DNA of 48,149 nt from Amulumruptor sp947039275 (GTDB taxonomy: Bacteria; Bacteroidota; Bacteroidia; Bacteroidales; Muribaculaceae). The translations under genes were made by a program, and so were the position numbers. This document shows, piece after piece, positions 35,705-43,942 of the stretch. Each line of letters begins with the position of its first letter. Position 1 is the first letter of the stretch. Under the pieces are notes generated by a model. It worked only from the letters and a program-made list of their open reading frames with translations, made no database searches and had not been told where the DNA came from. The stretch lies in assembly GCA_947039275.1 (NCBI GenBank), contig CAMQYL010000023.1, positions 1 to 48,149 of the forward strand, written 5' to 3'.

Positions 35705-36265
35705 CTATACTGTGAGGATTTCCTTTTCTTTGGCTGCGAAGAGGTCATCAATCTGCTTGAGATATTTGTCGTGAAGCTTCTGGGCTGTGCCCTCGGCATC
35801 TTTCTCCACATCCTCAGGCATACCTTGCTTGACAGCCTTCTTCAGACCCTCGATAGCGTCACGGCGAGCATTGCGCACCGATACCTTCGCCTGCTCAGCC
35901 TCTGCTTTCGACTGCTTGACGAGCTGCTTGCGGCGGTCCTCGGTCAGGGGCGGGATGGATATGCGTATCACTTCGCCATTGTTTTCAGGTGTGATGCCGA
36001 GTTCGCTGTTGATGATGGCTTTCTCGATTTCGCGGAACATCGATTTTTCCCACGGGGTGATGACGATGGTACGCGCATCAGGCACGGAGATATTGGCGAC
36101 GTTGCTGATAGGGGCTGCGCTTCCGTAGTAGTCTACACGGATACCGTCAAGGATTTTGGGGTTGGCTTTGCCAGCTCGGATGTGGGCGAGTGATTCGTCA
36201 AGGTATTCTACAGCCATCTGCATCTTCTCTTCAGCAGGGCCGAGGTAAGTTTTGGGGTCGGTCAT
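35705..36265 (-). CDS. frr: Ribosome recycling factor
   Basis: RRF (186 residues) dissociates post-termination ribosomes together with EF-G. The three-helix bundle is recognisable from MAVEYLDESLAHIRAGKANP, the loop LDGIRVDYYGSAAPISNVAN and the C-terminal VRNARRDAIEGLKKAVKQGM. YEVTP-type sequence is replaced by IVITPWEKSMFREIEKAI, as in most RRFs. Length is exactly typical. It lies 34 bp after pyrH, the conserved pyrH-frr pairing found across bacteria. Confidence 0.98.
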   Translation of the reverse strand: MTDPKTYLGPAEEKMQMAVEYLDESLAHIRAGKANPKILDGIRVDYYGSAAPISNVANISVPDARTIVITPWEKSMFREIEKAIINSELGITPENNGEVIRISIPPLTEDRRKQLVKQSKAEAEQAKVSVRNARRDAIEGLKKAVKQGMPEDVEKDAEGTAQKLHDKYLKQIDDLFAAKEKEILTV

Positions 36266-36299
36266 GGTTGACAGGGAGTTATTGAGTAAATGATTATGA

Positions 36300-37025
36300 T
36301 TATTTCGCGTTAGTCACAAGCGTACCGATATTCTCGCCCTTGAGCACCTTTATAAGATTGCCGGGGGTGTCCATATCAAAGACATATATGGGCAGATCGT
36401 TTTCACGGCACATAGTGATGGCAGTGAGATCCATCACTTTCAGTCCGCGTGACAGCACTTCGTCATAGGTGATGGTGCTGAATTTCTTCGCCTCAGGATC
36501 TTTCTCGGGATCGGCAGTGTACACACCATCGACACGAGTGCCTTTGAGCATGATTTCAGCATCGACCTCCACACCACGAAGTGCGCTGGCGGTGTCAGTG
36601 GTGAAGAACGGATTACCGGTACCTCCGGCGATGATGGCGACTTCGCCCTTAGCCATAGCCTCAAGAGCCTTGCGGCTGCTGTAGTGTTCGCCCACCGGGT
36701 GCATGGCTATGGAAGTCATCACGCGCGCACGCTGCCCCACGGCTTCCAGAGCCGAACGGAGAGCAAGCGAATTAATCACTGTGGCAAGCATACCCATCTG
36801 GTCGCCCGTGACACGGTCAAAGCCTTTGGCAGCTCCCGAAAGTCCGCGGAATATATTGCCTCCGCCTATGACTATCGCCACTTCAACACCCATCGAGCCT
36901 ACAAGCTCGGCTATCTGTGTGGCATACGAATTAAGTCGCTCGGTGTCTATACCGTAACCCTGGGCACCAATTAGGCTTTCGCCGCTGAGTTTGAGTAAGA
37001 TTCTGGAATATCGTGGTGTACTCAT
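36300..37025 (-). CDS. pyrH: UMP kinase
   Basis: Uridylate kinase of 241 residues that phosphorylates UMP to UDP for pyrimidine nucleotide synthesis. It has the amino acid kinase fold: RILLKLSGESLIGAQGYGID at the N-terminus, VAIVIGGGNIFRG, VTGDQMGMLATVINSLAL and the C-terminal KGTRVDGVYTADPEKDPEAK region. The enzyme forms hexamers and is allosterically controlled in known bacteria. A TAACTTTG box (plus CAAAGTTA, 37080-37087) lies about 55 bp upstream. It is the first gene of the pyrH-frr-parC run. Confidence 0.98.
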   Translation of the reverse strand: MSTPRYSRILLKLSGESLIGAQGYGIDTERLNSYATQIAELVGSMGVEVAIVIGGGNIFRGLSGAAKGFDRVTGDQMGMLATVINSLALRSALEAVGQRARVMTSIAMHPVGEHYSSRKALEAMAKGEVAIIAGGTGNPFFTTDTASALRGVEVDAEIMLKGTRVDGVYTADPEKDPEAKKFSTITYDEVLSRGLKVMDLTAITMCRENDLPIYVFDMDTPGNLIKVLKGENIGTLVTNAK

Positions 37026-37079
37026 GATTTATGATTAAGTGTAATTAGCCGGATTTATGTTAAAAAGTTCCTGTTTCCA

Positions 37080-37087
37080 CAAAGTTA
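37080..37087 (-). promoter_or_regulatory. -7 box for the pyrH-frr-parC operon
   Basis: The minus strand reads TAACTTTG, 55 bp upstream of the pyrH ATG. A matching -33 box is not clear. Confidence 0.45.
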
Positions 37088-37189
37088 GGAAAAAATTCAG
37101 CCATTGCTGAAACTTTTCCGACAGTTTTAGCGTCTAAACAATATAATAAACACTGAAAACATCACCAGATACTTAAAAACAACACTGCT

Positions 37190-38041
37190 ATGAAAATCAA
37201 AGCCCTGCTATCAATCGCCCTGCTGACCATGGCGGCAACCAGCCTTAATGCAGCAAACGTCACCCGCGATGTGCCCGTCACCGGCGACATCAACGCCCTT
37301 GTGACATCATCCAGCGTCGATGTAGTCTACACCGTGGCTCCCGGCGCAGTCAAAGTCTCCGTTACAGGACCCGACAATCTTGTGCCTATGGTGCAGGTAG
37401 TCAAGAAAGGTCAGACACTCAACATCGGCGTCCAGAAACCTAAGGATGTCAAGCACTTGAATCTTAAAGGTTTGAAAGTCATAGTGCACGGCCCCGTAGT
37501 TTATGCCATCAAAGCATATACATCATCCGACATCGAATTCACCAATCAGCTCAACGTGGGCAATAAGACGCTTAAACTGCATGCTGACACTTCTGCCGAC
37601 ATCGAGATACCCGAAGTCTCCTCTACCGGCACAGTCAGCATCAATGCCGACACCTCGGCTGACATCAAGATAAAGACGCTACGAGCTGACCAGCTGACCG
37701 TAGATGCCAATACCTCGGCAGATGTGGAGATGTCTACAGTCAATGTAACCACGATGGATCTAAAAGCAAACACTTCGGCTGACATCAAGATAGGTTCAGC
37801 TGCCGTAAGCATCATAGGCACACGCGCCGACACCGCAGCCGACATCAAGATAGGCAATCTCACCGCCCGCATACTTGACGCATCAGCCGACACAGGTGCC
37901 GACATCAAGATCGGTAGCGGACGCGCCGACAAAGTGAAAGCAAAAGCTGACACAGGTGCCGATATAGACCTCAAAGGCCTCACAATAGGCAAACTCACAT
38001 CAAAAAGCACCGGCACAGGGGGCTCTGTAAAGACCCGTTAA
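37190..38041 (+). CDS. GIN domain (DUF2807) adhesin-head-like protein
   Basis: Exported protein of 283 residues with signal peptide MKIKALLSIALLTMAATSLNA. The mature protein is a single repetitive beta-helix. Units of about 18-20 residues end in ADTSADIKI, ANTSADVEM, ADTAADIKI or ADTGADIKI, about eight times in all. This is the DUF2807 (GIN) architecture common in Bacteroidetes, in which short strands stack into a right-handed coil. Function is unknown; an envelope or surface role is likely. The DNA repeats (GCCGACATCAAGATA and similar) are diverged enough to be stable. A strong hairpin terminator follows its stop. Confidence 0.85.
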   Translation: MKIKALLSIALLTMAATSLNAANVTRDVPVTGDINALVTSSSVDVVYTVAPGAVKVSVTGPDNLVPMVQVVKKGQTLNIGVQKPKDVKHLNLKGLKVIVHGPVVYAIKAYTSSDIEFTNQLNVGNKTLKLHADTSADIEIPEVSSTGTVSINADTSADIKIKTLRADQLTVDANTSADVEMSTVNVTTMDLKANTSADIKIGSAAVSIIGTRADTAADIKIGNLTARILDASADTGADIKIGSGRADKVKAKADTGADIDLKGLTIGKLTSKSTGTGGSVKTR

Positions 38042-38065
38042 CCGCACGTCACTCTAAACCTTTTC

Positions 38066-38099
38066 TGTGGGCATCAGATCATATGGTCTGATGCCCACA
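38066..38099 (+). terminator. Hairpin terminator after the GIN protein gene
   Basis: TGTGGGCATCAGA at 38066-38078 pairs perfectly with TCTGATGCCCACA at 38087-38099. Further pairs inside the loop include one wobble. A TTTT run lies on each side nearby. Its right arm covers the first base of the upstream-most ATG (38099) of the next frame, which argues against that ATG as a start. Confidence 0.75.
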
Positions 38100-38155
38100 T
38101 GGTTTTCTATCCACGAACATTACGAGAGGCGACCGCGTTAATTGAGAAATCCATC

Positions 38156-39517
38156 ATGCATCATATGAAACGCGGAGCTTCACGGTTAAACCTCACAAAA
38201 CTTTTGATGTTCGGTTACACTTCCGATGTGCCCGAACGCAATATACTCATAGGATACCTTGTCTACTCCACCGTAGGATTCCTGCTGCTGATGCTTCCAT
38301 GGGCATGCAAGTCCGATGTCAGTTGGATTGACAATCTTTTCACTGCCGTATCGGCACTTTCCACCACAGGGCTCGCTACGGTAGACATACCCGGGGTCTA
38401 TACCATATTCGGGCAATGCGTCATACTCGCGTTGATACAGATGGGAGCCTTAGGCTATATGACCCTCAGCACCTACATAATCTACCGTCTGACCCATCAT
38501 ATCAACAATACAACCGGCAATATCGTGAGTGCTTCTGTCTCAATCCCATACGGGATGAAGCTCCATGATCTGGTCAGCAGTATCATCCATTTCACCGTAT
38601 TGTTTGAACTGCTCGGTTTCATATCATTCTATGTAGCTCTGCTCCTCGCAGGCACGCCATCGGCTGGATGGAACGCTCTGTTCCTGTCCATATCATCATT
38701 CTGCACAGCTGGATTCAGCCCTTTCAGCGATTCTCTATGCCAGTTCAACGACAATCTCCTTGTCAACATCACCGTCGCCGTCCTCAGCTATGCCGGAGCC
38801 ATGGGATTCATAGTGATGACCGACATTACTTATCGCATAAGGAAACGCCATCACTCACTTACATTCACCACCAAAGTCATCTTGCTTATCACTTGCATAA
38901 TGACCATAGGAGGTACTGCCATCCTCGCTTTCAGCCATACTGCTGCGGCATCCCAAGACTGGGGACACCGCTTGCTACTTTCGTTTTTCCAGACGATGTC
39001 AGCCATGACCACTGTGGGATACAACACTATGGATCTGTCAACGCTTGCCGTGGGTCCTATCCTTGTATTTTCTCTGATAATGTTCATCGGTGCATCCCCG
39101 TCAGGCACAGGAGGCGGCGTGAAATGCACATCCGTCTCTGCCGTGTGGGGCTTTGTCATGTCAAAACTCGGCTTACGACACAACGTGACATTTCTCCGGC
39201 GTACCATACCGCCATACAGAATAGACACCGCATTGTCAAGCGTAATAGCCTACGGACTGATGATATTCATAGGATGCATCATATTGGCTTACTGCGAACC
39301 CTTTGCTCTATCTCAAATTCTTTTCGAAGCCACATCAGCCATCGGCACAGTCGGACTAAGCACAGGCATAACACCCGAACTGTCAGCCACAGGCAAAGCC
39401 ACTATCATCGCATTGATGTACATAGGCCGCGTAGGAGTAATCACATTCGGCTCCGCAATCCTTGCCCGCAACAACGCCGCAAGCCATATTTTCAAGAAAA
39501 GCGATCTCGCTGTCTGA
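38156..39517 (+). CDS. TrkH/KtrB-type potassium channel subunit
   Basis: Membrane subunit of a K+ (or Na+-coupled K+) uptake system, about 453 residues from this start. Four pore loops with the selectivity glycine are visible: STTGLATVDI, FCTAGFSPFSD, TTVGYNTMDL and GTVGLSTGIT. This is the four-fold M1-P-M2 design of TrkH/KtrB. The block MFIGASPSGTGGGVKCTSVS is also typical. The regulatory RCK partner (TrkA/KtrA) is not adjacent. The frame is open from an ATG at 38099, but that codon lies in the hairpin arm of the previous gene's terminator. ATG 38156 or 38165 is more likely. Confidence 0.9.
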   Translation: MHHMKRGASRLNLTKLLMFGYTSDVPERNILIGYLVYSTVGFLLLMLPWACKSDVSWIDNLFTAVSALSTTGLATVDIPGVYTIFGQCVILALIQMGALGYMTLSTYIIYRLTHHINNTTGNIVSASVSIPYGMKLHDLVSSIIHFTVLFELLGFISFYVALLLAGTPSAGWNALFLSISSFCTAGFSPFSDSLCQFNDNLLVNITVAVLSYAGAMGFIVMTDITYRIRKRHHSLTFTTKVILLITCIMTIGGTAILAFSHTAAASQDWGHRLLLSFFQTMSAMTTVGYNTMDLSTLAVGPILVFSLIMFIGASPSGTGGGVKCTSVSAVWGFVMSKLGLRHNVTFLRRTIPPYRIDTALSSVIAYGLMIFIGCIILAYCEPFALSQILFEATSAIGTVGLSTGITPELSATGKATIIALMYIGRVGVITFGSAILARNNAASHIFKKSDLAV

Positions 39518-39552
39518 CCGTGCCTGTATTTTCTCTGCCTCAACATTTGATG

Positions 39553-39584
39553 TTGGAGGATACGTGGATTTTTTGTTAACTTTG
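39553..39584 (+). promoter_or_regulatory. Promoter of proS
   Basis: TTG at 39553 and TAACTTTG at 39577-39584 are 21 bp apart, close to the Bacteroidetes -33/-7 spacing. The box ends 37 bp before the proS ATG. Confidence 0.6.
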
Positions 39585-39621
39585 TGGGAATCATCAAGCT
39601 CAACAAAAACATCACGACATA

Positions 39622-41100
39622 ATGGCAGAACTTAAAGACCTCACCAAGCGCAGCGAAGACTACTCGCGCTGGTACAACGAACTCGTAGTGAAAGCAGACC
39701 TCGCAGAGCAGTCGGCTGTGCGCGGATGTATGGTAATAAAGCCCTATGGCTATGCCATCTGGGAAAAGATGCAGCACACGCTCGACAAGATGTTCAAGGC
39801 TACCGGTGTACAAAACGCCTACTTCCCCCTGCTCATCCCCAAATCATTCCTGTGCCGCGAAGCCGAGCACGTAGAGGGTTTTGCCAAAGAGTGCGCCGTG
39901 GTGACCCACTACCGTCTCAAAAACGATCCCAACGGCAACGGTGTCATCGTCGACCCCGATGCGCGCCTCGAAGAGGAGCTGATAGTGCGCCCAACTTCCG
40001 AGACCATCATCTGGGGCACATATAAGAACTGGATACAGAGCTACCGCGACCTCCCCATTCTGTGCAACCAGTGGGCTAACGTGATGCGCTGGGAGATGCG
40101 CACCCGCATGTTCCTCCGCACCGCAGAATTCCTCTGGCAGGAAGGACATACCGCCCACGCTACAGCCGAGGAGGCGGAAGCCCGCACAGTGCAGATGCTC
40201 AATGTCTATGCAGATTTCGCCGAAAACTTCATGGCAGTCCCCGTGATCAAGGGTGTCAAGAGCGCTAACGAACGTTTTGCCGGCGCACTCAACACATACA
40301 CCATCGAAGCCATGATGCAAGACGGCAAAGCCCTCCAGAGCGGCACAAGCCACTTCCTCGGGCAGAACTTCGCCAAGGCTTTCGATGTAACATTTGTCAA
40401 CAAGGACAATAAGCCCGAATATGTGTGGGCAAGCTCATGGGGAGTGTCAACCCGCCTGATGGGTGCGCTTATCATGACCCACAGCGATGACAACGGTCTC
40501 GTGCTCCCTCCGCATCTCGCTCCCATACAGGTGGTAATCATCCCTGTGTCTAAAAACGCAGAGCAGCTCGCCGAAGTCGACAAAGTGGTAGACCCCATCG
40601 TCAACAATCTTCGTGCACGCGAGATTTCGGTCAAGTATGACAACGCCGACAACAAGCGTCCAGGCTTCAAATTTGCCGACTACGAGCTTAAGGGTGTGCC
40701 TGTGCGCCTCGTGCTTGGTGCCCGCGACATCGCCAACGGCACAATCGAAGTCATGCGCCGCGACACCCTCGAAAAGACTGTCGTGCCCCTTGACGGCATC
40801 GAGGACTACGTGCAGAATCTCCTTGAGGATATCCAGAAGAACATATTCCAGAAAGCACTCAAACTCCGCGAATCCATGACCCGCACCGTGGAGACCTATG
40901 ACGAGTTCAAGGAAGAAATCGAAAAGGGCGGTTTCATACTCGCACACTGGGACGGCACACCCGAAACCGAAGACCTCATCAAGGAGGAAACCAAAGCCAC
41001 TATCCGCTGCATCCCCTTGGATGGCGACACCACACCTGGCAAGTGCATGGTCACAGGAAAGCCGTCAAAACAGCGTGTAATCTTCGCAAGAGCATACTAA
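39622..41100 (+). CDS. proS: Prolyl-tRNA synthetase, archaeal/eukaryal type
   Basis: Class II aminoacyl-tRNA synthetase (492 residues) that charges tRNA-Pro. Motif 1 and 2 regions are in YFPLLIPKSF, IVRPTSETIIWGTYKNWIQS and MRWEMRTRMFLRTAEFLWQE. Motif 3 is in SSWGVSTRLMGALIM. The anticodon-binding domain follows (PIQVVIIPVS, GVPVRLVLGARD). The protein lacks the editing (INS) insertion of the common bacterial ProRS. It has the shorter form ending in a C-terminal Tyr, as in archaeal-type enzymes, which is normal for Bacteroidetes. Strong C-ending codon bias indicates high expression. Confidence 0.98.
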   Translation: MAELKDLTKRSEDYSRWYNELVVKADLAEQSAVRGCMVIKPYGYAIWEKMQHTLDKMFKATGVQNAYFPLLIPKSFLCREAEHVEGFAKECAVVTHYRLKNDPNGNGVIVDPDARLEEELIVRPTSETIIWGTYKNWIQSYRDLPILCNQWANVMRWEMRTRMFLRTAEFLWQEGHTAHATAEEAEARTVQMLNVYADFAENFMAVPVIKGVKSANERFAGALNTYTIEAMMQDGKALQSGTSHFLGQNFAKAFDVTFVNKDNKPEYVWASSWGVSTRLMGALIMTHSDDNGLVLPPHLAPIQVVIIPVSKNAEQLAEVDKVVDPIVNNLRAREISVKYDNADNKRPGFKFADYELKGVPVRLVLGARDIANGTIEVMRRDTLEKTVVPLDGIEDYVQNLLEDIQKNIFQKALKLRESMTRTVETYDEFKEEIEKGGFILAHWDGTPETEDLIKEETKATIRCIPLDGDTTPGKCMVTGKPSKQRVIFARAY

Positions 41101-41125
41101 TCTAACAGCCATCACTCTTTCCGCA

Positions 41126-42076
41126 ATGAAAGCTCCCGTAATCGCTATAGTCATCCCCTGTTACAATGAAGAGGAGGCTCTCCCCATCACTGCCGCCAAG
41201 ATGCTCTCTCTGCTTGACAGCATGCATGCAGACGGTTTGATAGACCCTGCCAGCTATGTCATGTGCAGTAACGACGGCAGCCGTGACGACACATGGCGCA
41301 TTATCTCGGAGCTGCATGCTGTCGATGCTCGCATCAAAGGCATATCGCTCGCTCATAACCGTGGACATCAATATGCCCTGCTCGCGGGGCTGATGGAGGT
41401 CAAGGATCATTGCGACGCCGCTGTCTCCATTGACGCGGATCTTCAGGATGACCCAGAAGCCATCAGAGAGATGGTCAAGAAATATCTTGACGGCAAAGAA
41501 ATAGTCTACGGTGTACGCAGCAGCCGTCAGACGGACACCTGGTTCAAACGCAATACAGCCCATGCTTTCTACTCTTTCCAGAAATCCATGGGGCTGGAAA
41601 CAGTCTATGACCATGCCGACTACCGCCTGATGTCAAACCGCGCACTCAATCTGCTCAGTTACTACGGAGAGAGTAACCTTTTTCTTCGCGGTATCATACC
41701 ACAGATAGGACTTGACACTGCCATAGTGACCTACAGCCGTGCCTCACGTGTGGCTGGAGAGTCGAAATATCCGCTGAAGAAGATGCTCAGCTTCTCTATC
41801 GACGGCATCACGAGTTTCTCTGCCCGTCCGATGCGGTGGATATTCTTTGTCGGGCTGCTGCTTCTCGCGATTGACCTTGTAGTGGGTGCTTACGTGCTCT
41901 ACTCACACTTCTTCCGGGAGACTATTTCGGGCTGGGCATCCATTATGTTGTCCGTATGGTTCCTTGGCAGCCTCATACTCATAGCCATAGGCATAGTCGG
42001 GGAGTATATAGGCAAGATATTTACGGAGGTCAAAGGACGTCCGCGGTATGCCCTGCGCGATAAACTGATCGATTAG
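41126..42076 (+). CDS. Family 2 glycosyltransferase, GtrB/DPMS-like
   Basis: Membrane-associated glycosyltransferase of 316 residues. The GT-A domain opens IAIVIPCYNEEEALPITAAK. It has CSNDGSRDDTW and the DXD-type motif VSIDADLQDDPEAI, as in polyprenyl-phosphate glucosyl- or mannosyl-transferases (GtrB, DPMS). Two C-terminal membrane helices (WIFFVGLLLLAIDLVVGAYV and MLSVWFLGSLILIAIGIVG) match GtrB architecture. It most likely loads a sugar onto undecaprenyl phosphate for periplasmic glycan decoration. No flippase or GtrC-type partner is adjacent. It is 25 bp after proS and 11 bp before the HU gene. Confidence 0.93.
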   Translation: MKAPVIAIVIPCYNEEEALPITAAKMLSLLDSMHADGLIDPASYVMCSNDGSRDDTWRIISELHAVDARIKGISLAHNRGHQYALLAGLMEVKDHCDAAVSIDADLQDDPEAIREMVKKYLDGKEIVYGVRSSRQTDTWFKRNTAHAFYSFQKSMGLETVYDHADYRLMSNRALNLLSYYGESNLFLRGIIPQIGLDTAIVTYSRASRVAGESKYPLKKMLSFSIDGITSFSARPMRWIFFVGLLLLAIDLVVGAYVLYSHFFRETISGWASIMLSVWFLGSLILIAIGIVGEYIGKIFTEVKGRPRYALRDKLID

Positions 42077-42087
42077 ACTATCAAAAC

Positions 42088-42354
42088 ATGGACAAGCTGT
42101 TTCTTGACAAGACCGGACTGACAAGTGAGCAGGCATCCAAGATGCTTGACTCCATCCGCGACTGCCTCGTGAAATGCGCCTTGCAAGGTGACTCTGTCGC
42201 GCTGCCCGGTTTCGGCACGTTTGTGACGGTCAAAGATGACGAGCGTGTGGACCGCGACCTCTCCACTGGTCGCAAGGTGCTGCTGCCTCCGCATCTTTCC
42301 ATGGACTTCAAAAGCAGCTCTGCCCTGCTCAAAAGCCTTCCCAAAAGCATATAA
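42088..42354 (+). CDS. HU/IHF family DNA-binding protein
   Basis: Nucleoid-associated protein of 88 residues. The helical dimerisation part (TGLTSEQASKMLDSIRDCLV) is followed by the beta-arm base motif VALPGFGTFVTV, the HU/IHF signature. The family's long DNA-bending arm, normally about 20 residues with a conserved Pro, is reduced here to DDERVDRDLSTGRKVLLPPH. This is a divergent HU of the type common in Bacteroidetes. It is followed after 16 bp by a second protein whose N-terminus is also HU-like, suggesting an origin by duplication and probable co-expression. Confidence 0.85.
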   Translation: MDKLFLDKTGLTSEQASKMLDSIRDCLVKCALQGDSVALPGFGTFVTVKDDERVDRDLSTGRKVLLPPHLSMDFKSSSALLKSLPKSI

Positions 42355-42370
42355 TCCTCACTGACAGGCG

Positions 42371-43393
42371 ATGAACAATACACTGACATTGCAGCAATTT
42401 GCGCAGATGGTAGCCACTTCGGCTGACATCTCTATGGATGAATCTCAGTCGTTCATAGCCTCTATTACTGACCATGTCAGGAGTCTGCTTGCCGCCGGCG
42501 AAAAAGCGCATCTGCCAGGCATAGGCACCTTTGCGGTAATAGAAACCGACGGCAAACCATCGGTCATGTTCGCTCCTGATGACAGTTTTGCCGAAGCCGT
42601 CAACGAGCCGTTTGCCATGTTTGAGCCGATGGAACTTGATGACGACGCAGCCATCGATATCGCCCAATCGGAAATGGAAGTGACGAAGTCACAGGCATCA
42701 CACGAGGATAAGACTGAGCCGACACAAGATACTGCATCTGCACTCCAAGAACCATCCAATCCAGCAGTAGCCGATGATAACGCAGATGAGGTTGAAGATG
42801 AGGATACAAATAGACATAATGAAACAGACCCTGTTTCGCCCCAGCATACTGATGCACAGACTCTAAACCCACCAATACAATCTGTCATCACACCGATTGC
42901 CACTCCTCAGGTCGCGCCCTCACCCACGCGCCAGTACCGCATCGGATGGCTCAGCATGGGCATAGCCATAGGAGCTGTGATAGGCTATCTCGTCGCCGCT
43001 CTCATATACACATCCAAGGACATCTCTGACAGCGACGACTACGACACAACGTACCAAGAGGCAATCGAATACACCGATACAATCCCCTCCGTAAGCGATG
43101 AGGCAGATGCCAACGTAGACATCTACCCTGCTGCCACCTCTATACTGTGCACCGACACCGTGACCACCAAGCGGTACATCACCCACATGGCAAAGGACTA
43201 CTACGGTGACCGCAACTTCTGGGTATATATCTACGAAGCCAATCGAGAAGCATTGGGACATCCCGAACGCACCCTCCCCGGCACAGTAGTAGAAATCCCC
43301 GTCCCGTCATCCATCCCCGCCAACCCCTCCAACCCCGACGACATCAAGAAAGCGAAACTCCTCGCCGCCGAAATCTACGCCCGCTTCCAGTAA
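42371..43393 (+). CDS. HU-like domain, transmembrane helix and LysM-like domain fusion
   Basis: Three-part protein of 340 residues. Residues 1-65 form an HU-like domain (FAQMVATSADISMDESQSFI and AHLPGIGTFAVIE). Residues about 85-185 are an acidic, low-complexity linker rich in Glu, Asp, Thr and Pro. A single membrane helix follows at 191-213 (IGWLSMGIAIGAVIGYLVAA). The C-terminus (about 260-315) reads RYITHMAKDYYGDRNFWVYI followed by YEANRE and LPGTVVEIPVP, a LysM-like peptidoglycan-binding pattern. It could tether the nucleoid to the cell wall through the inner membrane. That role is inferred from domain order only. It follows the stand-alone HU gene by 16 bp. Confidence 0.8.
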   Translation: MNNTLTLQQFAQMVATSADISMDESQSFIASITDHVRSLLAAGEKAHLPGIGTFAVIETDGKPSVMFAPDDSFAEAVNEPFAMFEPMELDDDAAIDIAQSEMEVTKSQASHEDKTEPTQDTASALQEPSNPAVADDNADEVEDEDTNRHNETDPVSPQHTDAQTLNPPIQSVITPIATPQVAPSPTRQYRIGWLSMGIAIGAVIGYLVAALIYTSKDISDSDDYDTTYQEAIEYTDTIPSVSDEADANVDIYPAATSILCTDTVTTKRYITHMAKDYYGDRNFWVYIYEANREALGHPERTLPGTVVEIPVPSSIPANPSNPDDIKKAKLLAAEIYARFQ

Positions 43394-43436
43394 ACCGCCT
43401 CTGATTCGCTCATCATACCCACCATGTGAGTTCAAA

Positions 43437-43469
43437 ACCTCCAGCGGAGGTCAGCATCTTAGGCCATGG
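43437..43469 (+). repeat. Single head element: hairpin ACCTCC-AGC-GGAGGT plus linker
   Basis: A 6-bp stem with loop AGC (43437-43451) is followed by CAGCATCTTAGGCCATGGTC. The layout matches the hairpin-linker units at 43675 and 43905 (reverse), where the linker reads ACACATGTTAGGCAG before GGTCA. The outermost stem pair is A-T here and G-C there, a compensatory difference. Confidence 0.65.
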
Positions 43470-43485
43470 TCACAAAAACGTGTAG

Positions 43486-43631
43486 GGACATGCCATGGCA
43501 TGTCTGAAATGGCAATCCATAGCAGCTTGAATCACACTATATGATGGCTGACATGCCATGGCATGTCCGTATTCGGCGAAATGGCGCGATGTGGTGACAT
43601 GGGCTGGGAGGCGGACATGCAACGGCATGTC
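43486..43631. repeat. Three CATGCC/GGCATG palindromes in the 43.4-44.0 kb gap
   Basis: Copies lie at 43486-43505 (GGACATGCCATGGCATGTCT, preceded by TGTAG), 43550-43567 (GACATGCCATGGCATGTC) and 43613-43632 (GGACATGCAACGGCATGTCT). They match the pair at 10143-10221. The first keeps the TGTAG flank. The third has the degenerate flank TCTATTC where the other family members have CCTACAATT. Confidence 0.75.
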
Positions 43632-43674
43632 TATTCAGGTTTATATGCAGCAAACATCACGGTGACAACTCACT

Positions 43675-43905
43675 GCCTCCGTGGGAGGCACACATGTTAG
43701 GCAGCGGTCAGGCTGGCTGTAGGTCAGCCTGACCACTGTACGAGCGATGACACAAAACATACGCCGCTGTAGGCGGCGCACTCTGCCTATGGAGGTGCGC
43801 CTCCTACAGAGGCGATAACAATGGGGGATGGATGCTACACAGTGGTCATGCAAGCCTAAACAGCCTGCATGACCACTGCCTAACATGTGTGTCTCCTACG
43901 GAGAC
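43675..43905. repeat. Mirror-symmetric array of six hairpins
   Basis: Reading left to right: hairpin a (43675-43689, GCCTCC-GTG-GGAGGC), hairpin b (43702-43738, GGTCAGGCTG stem), hairpin c (43762-43778, CGCCGC-TGTAG-GCGGCG). Then come hairpin d (43798-43814, CGCCTC-CTACA-GAGGCG), hairpin e (43840-43878, CAGTGGTCATGCA stem) and hairpin f (43891-43905, GTCTCC-TAC-GGAGAC). Units a+b and f+e are inverted copies of each other, sharing the linker ACACATGTTAGGCAG; c and d are also inverted copies. In every pair of related hairpins the stems differ by compensatory base pairs. No ORF of quality covers it. The gap between genes is 43394-44003. Confidence 0.8.
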
Positions 43906-43942
43906 ATGACCCATACATCCAAATCCACATCCATAGCACAAG

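Noticed and set aside
43437..43905. Possible CRISPR array
   Set aside because: The repeats are palindromic, of several types, in both orientations and irregularly spaced, with no unique equal-length spacers and no cas genes.
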